NCBI RefSeq assembly: GCF_051622035.1
Contig: NC_135360.1
Coordinates: forward strand, 6,448,001 to 6,512,000
DNA: 64,000 nt
Origin: Arctopsyche grandis
Lineage: Eukaryota; Arthropoda; Insecta; Trichoptera; Hydropsychidae
Direction: 5' to 3'
Below, in pieces: positions 54,500 through 64,000 of the stretch (within the stretch, counting starts at the first letter, position 1; each line of letters starts with the position of its first letter). The notes under the pieces are model-generated. The model had not been told where the DNA came from and did not search any database. It saw nothing but the letters and a program-made list of their open reading frames with translations. The translations under genes and the position numbers were made by a program.

Positions 54500-57400
54500 T
54501 TAAAAAAGGCCACACGGACTTGAATTTGAAATCTTTGATAAGAAATAATCTAAAAGCAATCAAAAGATACGCATCAAATATACTAAATTACTAAATGATT
54601 TTGCATAAATATAAAACTAATTAATAACTTTTTTATAAATAATGACAAAAAATTTAAATGGTGTTGAAACTTAAAAATTTATATTCATACAGTTTTTTCT
54701 TTCTAAGAGCTAGTTTAAGCTTATGTACAATAATATATTTAAATCAATTTACATACCTTTCTGTCACTTGAAAACACCACGCGTTAATCAGTAAAACACT
54801 GGAAAAATGATTTTGTCCGAAAGAATTCGAAGTCGAGAAACTGTACAAGTTACTCGTTCAACTGCAAAAATGCAACTAAACTCTTTGTACAAATACAAAA
54901 TTCATTAACCAACCCTAACTACATAAAAAATGTTAAGATTCCTAGAAAAAGATTTGGTCGAAGCATATGCGTTTCAATACTTCGAAGACAATAGGTTATT
55001 TTCAGCTGAAAAATAAAATTCGATTTACAATCATTTCATTTTAACCATGCATTTTTTTTCTCAACGTGTGAATTTGATTAGCAAAAAGTTGAATTTGATT
55101 TACAAAAGAGTGAATACGTAATAAATAATAAATGTAATTATTTAAAAATTCATCATTATCAGTATATAATAAAAAAGAAGACAGTAGACATTTCCATGTT
55201 TTAATATTCATATAAATTATTGATATATTAATTGTCTATTAACATATCCACAGTCCATCCTAAAATGCCGATGTAACACCAAACCGGACTACGGAATGAC
55301 TTTAAAAACATAATTAATTATGGTTGAAAATTATAATACATTGCTTGAAAGATAGTCTTCTTGATAAATATTGTGGTTCTAGCTTATTTGCCATAATTTT
55401 AAAGCCCATAAAATAATTTTTCGTAAACTGGTCAAGTACGGTTTGCATATTGCAAGATAAGGTTTTTACTATATTCATTGAAGCTCAGGTATTATCAGTG
55501 GTGCTGTTAGTGGTAAATTAAAAAGAACCAGGTCGGTGTTTAATTTTTACGATCCCCCCCCCCCTCGCTTTTTTCCTTACTAAAAATAAGTTGTATCCTA
55601 ATATTGGTAGTTCAAATATTTATTAAAAAAATCAAATAATAATAAATATTCTCACTTGTTGAAATTATGATGTATTCTCTTATATTTTATAAAAACTTCC
55701 ATAATGCATCCTCTTCAACACCTTGATTTTGCAAAACCCGTGTTCGTGTGTCAACAGCAACATTTCCTTTTAGCAATTCTAAATCCATGTACATATGTAT
55801 GTCAAAAAACTATCAAATTTTAACATGTGAATTTAGAGATCACTATTCATTTAAGCTGATTTCCCTCATTTTATGTATCCTCAAGTGTGTATGGTCAATG
55901 GTTCAAAGAATGTTTTCTTTCGAAGTTTTGGGTGGTTTTAGATAAAAAAGCCAATAAATTTCACTAAACGTCTTTTAAGTTTTGAATGTGCTCAGATTAC
56001 TATTCGAGTGTTAGAACGAGATTCTGCTCACAATATTTGGAATACAAAATTTTATGTGAAATTTTAGTCAAAATATTTTTTAATTGTACTCGAAAAACAA
56101 TGTTTATATCAATCAAAGTGCCAGGGTGGCGATTTGATTTAAAAGTTATATTATTAAAATTTCTAGTCATAACAATAAAACAATAACAACAAAATATTTC
56201 TTAACAATAACAATAAAACTTGACTCTTTGTTGTTTTCGAGAAAGTTACAACCAACAGCCGCAATATTTCCGGGTAAGTTTAAGAAATAAATACTCATTT
56301 GAAACGACATATGCCATTCATAAATAAACAGACAAAGCTGTTTTTTGCGTAAAGGGCTGTAGTGCACACAATATTGACTGTGACTAATTACTACTTTTTA
56401 TGTATGTACGTACGTATCTTAGGGTTGCCATAATTGTCGGACCACCGAAGGGGACTTCCCCCCCCAAAAAAAAAAAAAAACACTCATAGCTTTCATAGCT
56501 TTATACACTCGAAATTCATAGCTTTGTTATAAAAAATTGTGCAATCTTTTAAAACAATGCATCTGTACCAAATCTAAAATCAAACAATATAGATTAATAG
56601 GCGATTCAATTTAATAAAACCAAATAGAACCTTACCTTAACATTTTAATTCATACGTTCTTCTCTCGCCTTTACTCTTCTTTGAATTGGGCGACTTCATG
56701 TTTTCGTTTTTTGGAGCAGCTCTTTTTCCCCTTTTATATAATTATATAGTTAAATGCACGACATTTTATAATACATACACTTTTTTATAACACGCTTTTC
56801 ACTGTGTCAATATAATGCGAATTGCGCTCATCTGTTCAGTGAGCTTTATGTAATTAATGAGAACACACGTTCAACACAGGCATTTTGCGGTGGGATGGTG
56901 AACAAGTATTGTTAACTTGATAACCTTATTAGAACTTTATAATACCAGAGAAATTATAAATTTATTACATAGATATATGTATATTTTTCTATAATAAATG
57001 TGATCGAGCTTATCAACTGTGAATAGCTAAAAATTATTATTCTAATGCTACAAACCGAAGTTGAAGAGGACATTGAAGAGATTTCGAACCCACCATTTGC
57101 CTATTGTCCTAGGGTTTTACGCAAAGAAAAAAATGCATTCAATAGCCTCTAACATGAGGGTAGTAAAATTTTATAACCCATTTGTCTTTTTACATATTTT
57201 CGTCCATTTGTGTAGACAATTCATCTGTCAATCATAGAACTAATTTCAAAATATATTATTGTTTTGCCATCTCTATTCAACGCGCGTGATTTTTTTTACA
57301 TTTACATTTTAATTGCATTTTACATCAATCGTGTGTCTTTTACATGTCAAAATGAAATTTTGTATGCAACTCTTACGCATAATAGTTAGTTGTAAATGAT

Positions 57401-57890
57401 GCAATATTAATGTGAAACATAAAGGAGGTATGTAAAAATAATTTTAGCTGGGGATTAAGGAACCCGTTGCCCAAAAAAAAAGGTTGACTATTGTAAATTT
57501 CTAATGTCTGCCTTTTTTACATACCTCCTTTTTTCTCCAATACAATGTCCGATTCATACATTTGTTTTTTGTTAAACACTAAGTAAAATCTCTCCATCAT
57601 AAATCCTAATAGTCGTAATTCGAGACTTGATTGTAAAATAATACATTAAATTTATCTAAATTAATATTTGATATTCTTGCCTTATAATTGTATAATGAAA
57701 TATTAAGTTTAAAAAAAACTTTCATTTTACATATAGCTTGCGAATGTACACTAGAAGACTTATTTGCAGAAGAAATAAAATAATTGCATTTTTAAACAAA
57801 ATTTTGGAAAAAAATTATGTGAATTTGATTTAGAGACGCCGTAAAGGTCACATTCAATGTTAAAACTCGAAGTACACGTGACCGCTGGCT
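54500..57890. other. A/T-rich interior of the 8.9-kb element, no supported gene
   Basis: Only short, stop-bounded frames are present, with no recognisable transposase or host motif. A C-run lies at 55554-55564 and a poly-A stretch at 56465-56480. It may hold non-coding transposon sequence or unrecognised nested insertions. Confidence 0.4.
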
Positions 57891-57894
57891 GGGA

Positions 57895-58440
57895 ACTGTT
57901 TGGAGACGGTTGAGAAGCCCTGCCATATAAACTAATGCAATGTAATCTGCAGTTCATACGCTCGGAAAGTTTTTTTTTTTCAATTTAAATACGTAAATAT
58001 TGGATACGGTTGAGAACCCCTGTCATTTATACTAATTTAATAACGCCCGCGATGTGTACGATAAAAAGTAAATTATTCATTTGAAATAAAGAAAATTTTG
58101 GAGACGGTTGAGAAGCCCTGCCATATAAACTAATGCAATGTAATCTGCAGTTCATACGCTCAGAAAGTTTTTTTTTTCAATTTAAATAAGAAAATATTGG
58201 ATACGGTTGAGAACCCCTGACATTTATACTAATTTAATAACGCCCGCGATGTGTACGATAAAAAGTAAATTATTCATTTGAAATAAAGTAAATTTTGGAG
58301 ACGGTTGAGAAGCCCTGCCATATAAACTAATGCAATGTAATCTGCAGTTCATACGCTCGGAAAGTTTTTTTTTTCAATTTAAATACGTAAATATTGGATA
58401 CGGTTGAGAACCCCTGACATTTATACTAATTCAATGACAT
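57895..58440 (-). repeat. Tandem array of hAT-end-like units (right, inverted)
   Basis: It has the same composite unit as 50095-50790 in inverted orientation, about three copies. They read 'acggttgagaagccctgcc', 'aatgtaatctgcagttcatacgctc' and 'acggttgagaacccctg'. Copy-to-copy differences are few. Confidence 0.85.
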
Positions 58441-58654
58441 CTTAAAATGATATTCAATGAGTCACAATGACATTCGCTTAAAATGTAATTGTTCAATTTA
58501 AATAAGTATATGTTGGTACGGTTGAGAACACCTTTAATTTATAATAATTTAATAACATCCGCGATCTATACGATAAAAAGTACCATAAACATCGATAAAT
58601 ATAATACAATAAAAAGTTACTTTTGCCATTAAAATAGGATAATTTAGGATTTTT

Positions 58655-58770
58655 GAACATTTTGAACATTTTTGAACATTTTGTCGCGGGTACATTTTGT
58701 CAGTGCACTAATTTTCGGGTACATTTTGTCGTTGAACATTTTGGCCTTGCACCAATTGTCGCGTCCCCGA
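58655..58770 (-). repeat. Outer-end minisatellite, inverted partner
   Basis: It reads 'ttgaacattttgaacattt', then 'cgcgggtacattttgtcagtgcac', then 'gcaccaattgtcgcg'. This is the complement of 49935-50090 with fewer repeat units. Confidence 0.85.
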
Positions 58771-59368
58771 GAAAATGCACCTCTTTTTCCAGTGCGAATC
58801 ATTAGATAAAATCCGCCATCGTGAGATAAAAATATTGTGCATAGAATAAACATAATAAATAAAAAATATGCATATGTATTTAGTTTGCTTAAAATTGGAA
58901 CAATTATTTATATTTCAAATGATATCCATTGTTGAAAGTATTACATAATATAATACAATAAAAATTACAAATTCTAAACGGAAACACATGTTGTAAGTAA
59001 GAATAGCATTAAAATATTGAACAAAATGATTTATAGAGTCATGGCTTCGACCTCTACATTGTCTGTTCATCGGACAGTAACTCTGCTTTGGGTAACATCT
59101 CATGTGTAGACCTCTTCATAATCTGAAACGTATTTTCTAATCAGATTCTAATAATACTGTTGAAGAAGTTATATTACATTTATTTTAGAAAATTCGGACC
59201 GTAGTGGCATTAAAAGTCATATTATTGGACCACAGTGGCAATGGAACAAATACAAATTTAATTTATTCTTTAAAATCTATCAAATAACTGTCAATCTACA
59301 CTTAAGGGCTTAAGTCATGACACTCCTATTTTCTATTTTTTTTAGATTTTTAAAATAAATTAAACATC

Positions 59369-59956
59369 TTAAGAGGGCATACACTTCTCCCTTCCTCAAT
59401 TATGGCGCTAGAGAAGTTATTTTTTAACATGCTATGGTTATTCACCATTGGGATGCATCTATTGTTTTATTTTTTTGATTAGTTATTTTTTATAGAAGAT
59501 AGGGCCGCCAAACATCTATAAAATCGCCTCTTTTTTTTACACCCACGAAAAGAGTCCAGTGTGCTTATTTAACGGTCGATTTTAAAAAAAATACGCACAT
59601 AGTTGCACAGAAAAAATCTTTCTCGTACCGATGATGATTTTTTTTTGAAAATTGGTCCAGTTTCGGAGGAGAAAATTGGAGAATACGAAATCTCGATTTT
59701 GTCGATTTAAAATACGTATTATCTGGTCGAAGCGCAACTGTCGCATTCACTCAATATATATATTGATATATATTGTCGGGTAACCTGACAACTCGTTCAC
59801 AGATTTTCCGTAAACTGGAGCGCATCCTCGGTTTACGGAAAATCTGTGAACGAGTCGTCGTGTCACCATATTGTCGCATTCACTCAATATATGTATGTAT
59901 ATATCGAAGAAAGGAACGACAACAAAATTAAGGTTTCGGATGTACAGCCCTCTTTA
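59369..59956. mobile_element. TTAA-flanked MITE (piggyBac-like), copy 2
   Basis: The left end TTAAGAGGGC is kept; the right end is mutated to CAGCCCTCTTTA. It matches 40256-40787 throughout, apart from an 89-bp hairpin insertion (59779-59867). Confidence 0.75.
59779..59867. mobile_element. 89-bp hairpin MITE with 9-bp TSD and empty site
   Basis: The arms are GGTAACCTGACAACTCGTTC... and the complement of GGTGACACGACGACTCGTTC. A perfect inner stem of about 28 bp (ACTCGTTCACAGATTTTCCG) surrounds a 15-bp loop. It is flanked by atattgtcg (59770-59778 and 59868-59876). The unoccupied site atattgtcgcattcac is seen at 40692-40707 in copy 1. Confidence 0.9.
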
Positions 59957-60346
59957 TATGTATTTTTAATATTTTACCGCACTGCACTATTTTACATATT
60001 TTAATATGTAAATATTTACTATTGAATTACAAAGTGTATTTATATTTTGAGAAGTTTGCAGACATTGGATTAATCAATACCTAATGTAGCTTTGGCTGAT
60101 GCCTCCTCAATGGAGCAAGGAGCTACCACGCTAATGTTGATAGAATTAATATCTGCTGTATAGTTAAATAGCCCAGAATCAGGCTAGTACAAATTGGAGA
60201 GCTATAAGCTTTAAGCAAACATTCATCAAATTAAAAAGTATAAGACAAGGATCAAATAAACTTAATTGTAACAATATTTTAAATGAAAGACACAGACATT
60301 CTAAAAAAATGTCTGTACATATAAATATGATAAACTTAAAAAAAAT
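59957..60346 (+). repeat. Composite repeat, copy 2 (middle part)
   Basis: It matches 40788-41167 block by block ('tgcagacattggatt.atcaatacc', 'gcctcctcaatggagcaagga', 'agcccagaatcaggctagtac'). It is non-coding in both copies. Confidence 0.8.
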
Positions 60347-60747
60347 GGGTCTACCTCACGGGACCGAATGTGAAAAGCCCGAAAAAGCAAATATCGGAAG
60401 GCAAAGATCGAAAATCGAAAGATCTTAAGTCGAAAGATAAAAAAAGGGTGCATGGTAAACAGTACTATGTATATATAATATATATGAGTAGCATGCGGTG
60501 AAATTAGCTCTCTTTTTTTTGTCATACAGCCTCGTTTAATGTGCGCGCGCAGGATACGGGAGAAAAAGCCTGTTCCTCTTGTTCCTGTTGTATCCTGCTC
60601 GCGCAAATTAAGTGAGGATGTACGACGGGGGGAGAGGGACTTTTACCGCACGCCACTGATATACATATATACTAACCGTTTTTCATATGTATGCATGGTA
60701 AACGAACATTTTCGACTTTTTAACATTCGGTGCGGTGAAGGTCACCC
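60347..60747 (+). mobile_element. MITE of the GGGTSWAC-TIR family, longest copy
   Basis: It starts GGGTCTACCTCACGGGACCG and ends with the complement of GGGTGACCTTCACCGCACCG. It contains inverted CAGTGGCGTGCGGT-like blocks (60489-60658) and the 'gcctgttcctcttgttcctg' centre shared with 27864-28199. Confidence 0.8.
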
Positions 60748-60749
60748 AA

Positions 60750-62340
60750 AAAAAATATGATATCCCTTCGAATTCATCAGAGTTTAGTTCGGATTTATGT
60801 GGTCAGAGTGTAAGAAGTTTGTCAGACGAAGTGAAACTTATAAAAACCCTTTAAAAATGTAAATTTTCTATTACCATTGGCATTAGTGATCTTAAAGATT
60901 TGCAACAATATTTCCATTGTATTTTGCCACAATATTCAATTTCCCGGCCCCTCTATTCTTATTACATCTCTCTGGATAGTTATCGTTAGTATGATGGACT
61001 TTTCGGCTGCTAGATGTTCCGTTATAGAGATTTTAGTGACTTAGTGACCAACTTTTCCAATATTGACCAAAACTTTCATATACGATGTTAATTGAATAGT
61101 ATGTTACTTAAATGATCAATCTACTTACTTATAAAAATGTATCCCATGTTGTTTATTATGTGTTTTTTAATGTATTGTGCAATTTTTACCGATGCTTGCC
61201 CATCTTGCGAGTAATATAAACAAACAGAGAAGTTTTTATCGGACATACGTCGAACACCAAGCGACAAATACGACTGATGCTAAAATTATTTAGGATTGTC
61301 TGTGGACAACCGTCACTTGACAACAATATAACACCTAAAGCCACTTCTATAATATTACATTTCTCTGCTTAGAACTACTACACTATTAAAGAGTATCTGA
61401 CTTACACAGATTCCACACAATGATCAAGCTTGTAAGCTTGTAAACTATTGTCATAATGTGCCTTTGAAAGGTGAACTCAGGATAAAAAAATCTCAAATCC
61501 ATCGTAATTTTCATGCCCTTCGACAAAACGAATCAATTGAAATATCATTAACAAAAAAAGTTAATGACTCATTGTAGTATATTTTTCGTATTTTTTACAT
61601 ACCTCCTTTACGTTTCACTTACGATTACAATTCAGGAAAAAGTTTGCCTCTTATCCGATCGTTTTCATACTTTACCATATCGCTCATTTTGGTCATCAAT
61701 ATACATAAGTAAATGGATACTCCGCCATTACGATAGAGATAAAATATCGTGTAAGAAGCTTTTCAAGTCCGAAAATTTTTAATCTCGGTGACGTTTGGTA
61801 GTCATTAATTTTATACATAGATGGCGGTAGTAAAAAAAATGTATTTGTGTTTTTATTCAAAATAACAATTGTGAATGTAAGTAGAAGTTCTACAGTATAG
61901 CTAAAATTCATTATTGATGAAAAAAGATAAATTTAAATAAAACAATGTATAAATATGGAGAAAGTAAAATTATTCTTAAATATGTGAACATATTTTTATT
62001 TTATTAATTAAATAAAATGAATTTTAATCTTCAACATTTCATTTGTTTATTCTTAATAAAATATTTCTACATGCAAATTATACAATACCTAATAATTACA
62101 TATAAAGAGACATTCAATTACTAATTTGAACCATTAATGTGCACTTATTTTTGAGTGATAATTTTCGTAAAAAATTCATAGTCTTAAAACTATTTTTTCC
62201 AGCCATTGAAAATAGTTTTAAACTTGAATAATCAGTTTATATTTGATGAATTTTATGCTTAAAAAAATAGAACGATGTTAGGAAGTTCATAAAAGTATGT
62301 TTGAGATTAATTATTTTCAAAAAAAACAATAAAATAAATA
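60750..62340. other. No supported gene
   Basis: A/T-rich sequence with short frames only. Some phrases at 61190-61330 look mildly coding-like but give no motif in any frame. Confidence 0.35.
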
Positions 62341-62397
62341 TATTGTATTATAATAATTCAAATAATAAAGGGAAAGTCTTCGATTTTTAATTTTTAA

Positions 62398-62403
62398 TTT
62401 ATT
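62398..62403 (-). terminator. Poly(A) signal downstream of the 62503 exon
   Basis: AATAAA on the minus strand lies about 45 bases after the second stop codon (62449-62451) and about 100 after the TGA. This supports 62449-62748 being a terminal exon. Confidence 0.45.
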
Positions 62404-62502
62404 TTCGTATATTAATGTTAAATTGACATGATATGGTGAGCGATTTGTTTAGTCGTCGGTGTTGTCGTATAAGGAGCTCGGGACGGCGGGTTCCTGCAAC
62501 CA

Positions 62503-62748
62503 TCAGGCGTCGTATATGAGCTGAAGTCTGTCCTGTTCCAAAGGGCTTAGGGAATTTAACGGATTGTAACGACTCTGTCTGGCGAGGACAGCCGCCACCG
62601 GCAAGTACTGGCTCGTCTCATACTGAGATCCCGGTGGAGCAGACTCTGAATCTCTCCCCCGTCTCATGGCCGAGTTGGCCAGCGCCAATTCCAACTGCGA
62701 ATTGGCATCCAAAATCTTTTGAAGATTATACATTTCTTTAATCAGCAT
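62503..62748 (-). CDS. Terminal exon of an unrecognised gene
   Basis: This is a GC-rich frame in A/T-rich surroundings. It reads NLQKILDANSQLELALANSA, MRRGRDSESAPPGSQYETS, then LARQSRYNPLNSLSPLEQDR and LQLIYDA, ending in TGA. The true exon start is probably an acceptor near 62733-62740 (GATTAAAG), so the ATG at 62748 may not be the start. After the TGA the frame stays open for 17 codons (WLQEPAVPSSLYDNTDD) to a TAA, with the same GC-rich composition. No domain, signal peptide or dibasic peptide layout was recognised. Upstream exons lie to the right, possibly beyond the window. Confidence 0.5.
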   Translation of the reverse strand: MLIKEMYNLQKILDANSQLELALANSAMRRGRDSESAPPGSQYETSQYLPVAAVLARQSRYNPLNSLSPLEQDRLQLIYDA

Positions 62749-62834
62749 CCGTTAAAATACAACACAAATGCAAAACGCAACACAAAACATTGAAATTTCA
62801 AGTAGATACATATGTATATTCAAAAACGATGAAA

Positions 62835-63509
62835 CTAATCAGATGATATCGCTTGCTTCACAAGTAGCAAAAAACCAGACACTATTCTTAAAAATCTAAA
62901 AATTTGCAATTAAAACAATGACTGAACACTTCACTAAGTGGAAAATTCAAATTAATCAAACCAAAACAGACGCCATATTCTTTAGTGTTAGAAAGCATAA
63001 GCCAAGTTCAGATCTGAAAATCCCCTCTGGAGAAAGTCTGAAATGGCAGTCAGTAATAAAATATTTAGGAGTAACGTTCGATAAAAGAATGAGATGTGCA
63101 CCTCACATTGAGGCAGCGAAATGCAAGGCGATGCAGGATATATCCCCAATATATCCAATATTTAATCGCCATAGTTCTTTATCAACACAAAATAAAATAA
63201 AATTATATCGTGCGCTCATTATTAACCTATGTTTCACCTGTATGGAATAACGCCTCGAATACTAACCTTTCCAAGCTCCAAGTAATACAAACTAAATCCC
63301 TAAAAATAATTTATAATACACCCATATATGCTAACTTGAAAAAACTGCATGCCATATATAATATTCCGTCCGTTACAGACATTACTAACAAACTAACCAG
63401 TAGATTCTATGACAGAATCACTAATAACCATACTAACACACTTGTGAAGAATCTCGGTGATTACAACAAAATGTCTATACCCTTCAGGTATAACACACAG
63501 ATTACCTAA
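62835..63509 (+). pseudogene. Jockey-like LINE reverse transcriptase 3' part, frameshifted
   Basis: It begins inside the catalytic-core region with SDDIACFTSSKKPDTILKNL, resembling the (Y)ADDTAI motif and following residues. Then come EHFTKWKIQINQTKTDAIFF, IKYLGVTFDKRMRCAPHI and KIKLYRALI, typical of jockey-clade RT thumb sequence. A shift near 63225 moves to the frame with LTYVSPVWNNASNTNLSKLQ and VIQTKSLKIIYNTP. It ends at a TAA (63507-63509). A stop also lies before 62918. It is 5'-truncated and dead. The family 3' UTR follows. Confidence 0.85.
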
Positions 63510-63790
63510 ACACAATCTGCTTTAGGTCATCGACTTTAGTGAGTCTTTAATTAATATTATGTATTAGATGTATTATGAGCATTTATAAGGATTGTAAATA
63601 GGTTTTTGAGCTCTTTTTCCTATTATGCTGTACATTAACATTAGAATAATATAATACTATGATTACTAACCAAATTAAATTAAATTGTAAAATAGAAAAT
63701 GATCAGTAGATCAGTAGCTATTAAAATAGATATAAGATGTATTGTGAACATAATTTCGTAATAATAAAAAGCATTTAAAAATCAAAAATC
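63510..63790 (+). mobile_element. 3' UTR and tail of the jockey-like LINE
   Basis: It contains 'gtcatcgactttagtgagtc', 'gtattagatgtattatgagc', 'gtaaataggtttttgagctc' and 'gataagatgtattgtgaaca' blocks matched in inverse at 44085-44340. It ends in 'aataaaaagcatttaaaaatc', an AATAAA-like signal and short A-rich tail. Confidence 0.8.
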
Positions 63791-64000
63791 AAATGAAACT
63801 AAGAAATCTACATACATAATTATTGTGTAATATATATGTAAGTATTAAATTTACAATTTTTACTTTTTTTACACATGTACATATATAAGTTAAAAATAAG
63901 TTGGTAATAAAATGATTATAATCTAATGAATATTAGGATTTAAATTTATTTTGTATAGAAAAGTTTCGAATTTGAAATTTTGATCGGTTAAAAAAGTGAA

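Larger units (their letters stand above)
49905..58790. mobile_element. About 8.9-kb element with long compound inverted ends
   Basis: The outer ends (49930-50090 and 58655-58770) are inverted: 'cgacaattggtgcaag.ccaaaatgttcaacg', then repeated 'acaaaatgtacccg(cg)', then 'tgttcaaaaatgttcaaaatgttcaa'. Just inside both lie inverted tandem arrays (50095-50790 and 57895-58440). Between the ends are a FLYWCH-MULE transposase gene and an hAT remnant. The symmetric layering suggests one element with TIRs near 0.9 kb, probably Mutator-class given the transposase. The outermost bases differ between ends, and no target duplication was fixed. Confidence 0.6.

Overview
The window is AT-rich nuclear DNA of an insect. 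The evidence is spliceosomal introns with GT..AG ends, a crustacean cardioactive peptide (CCAP) gene, an invertebrate SOCS4/5-type gene, tRNA-derived SINEs, hAT, Mutator, piggyBac-like and Helitron families, and non-LTR retrotransposon remnants. The order cannot be decided from the sequence alone. Nothing bacterial, organellar or viral was recognised.

Genes that can be supported: (1) a complete seven-coding-exon SOCS gene of the SOCS5/Socs36E type on the + strand (10568-16003, predicted 631 aa, all exon phases consistent); (2) a CCAP prohormone gene on + (44569-46118, predicted 148 aa) with a possible TATA promoter and 5' exon about 8 kb upstream (36185-36282); (3) on the - strand at 48668-48927, a two-exon gene for a small secreted peptide that matches trissin in spacing and motif but has four cysteines instead of six; (4) a terminal exon on - (62503-62748) of an unrecognised gene, with a coding-like 17-codon extension after a TGA; (5) two weaker secreted-peptide first exons on - (22479-22659 and 42431-42534); (6) a frameshifted MSH6-like (MutS) pseudogene fragment on - (about 16340-16695).

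Most of the rest is mobile DNA. From the left: a SINE tail (1-275); a TA-flanked foldback and an hAT MITE (1300-1910); an old unit bounded by arrays of an ACCTAAT motif (about 2230-7560); hairpin and hAT MITEs and a TATA element upstream of SOCS (8990-10120). SOCS introns 1 and 3 hold hAT and Mutator-type MITEs with intact target duplications. At 17.2-28.2 kb are assorted MITEs, SINEs and LINE ends. At 29.3-32.95 kb are two head-to-tail Helitrons carrying very GC-rich minisatellites. At 37.6-39.0 kb is a six-copy array of short Helitrons on - with an invariant 12-bp spacer. At 40.2-41.4 and 59.4-60.75 kb lie two copies of a composite TTAA-flanked repeat. At 49.9-58.8 kb is an element of about 8.9 kb with long compound inverted ends; inside it are a FLYWCH-MULE transposase gene broken by one in-frame TGA and an hAT C-terminal fragment. 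At 62.8-63.8 kb is the 3' end of a jockey-like LINE; a 3'-UTR copy of the same family lies on - just upstream of the CCAP coding exons.

The real genes are signalling genes: a JAK/STAT-EGFR attenuator and two or more neuropeptide precursors. There is no operon-like logic. CCAP (+) and the trissin-like gene (-) are convergent, with 2.5 kb of repeats between them.
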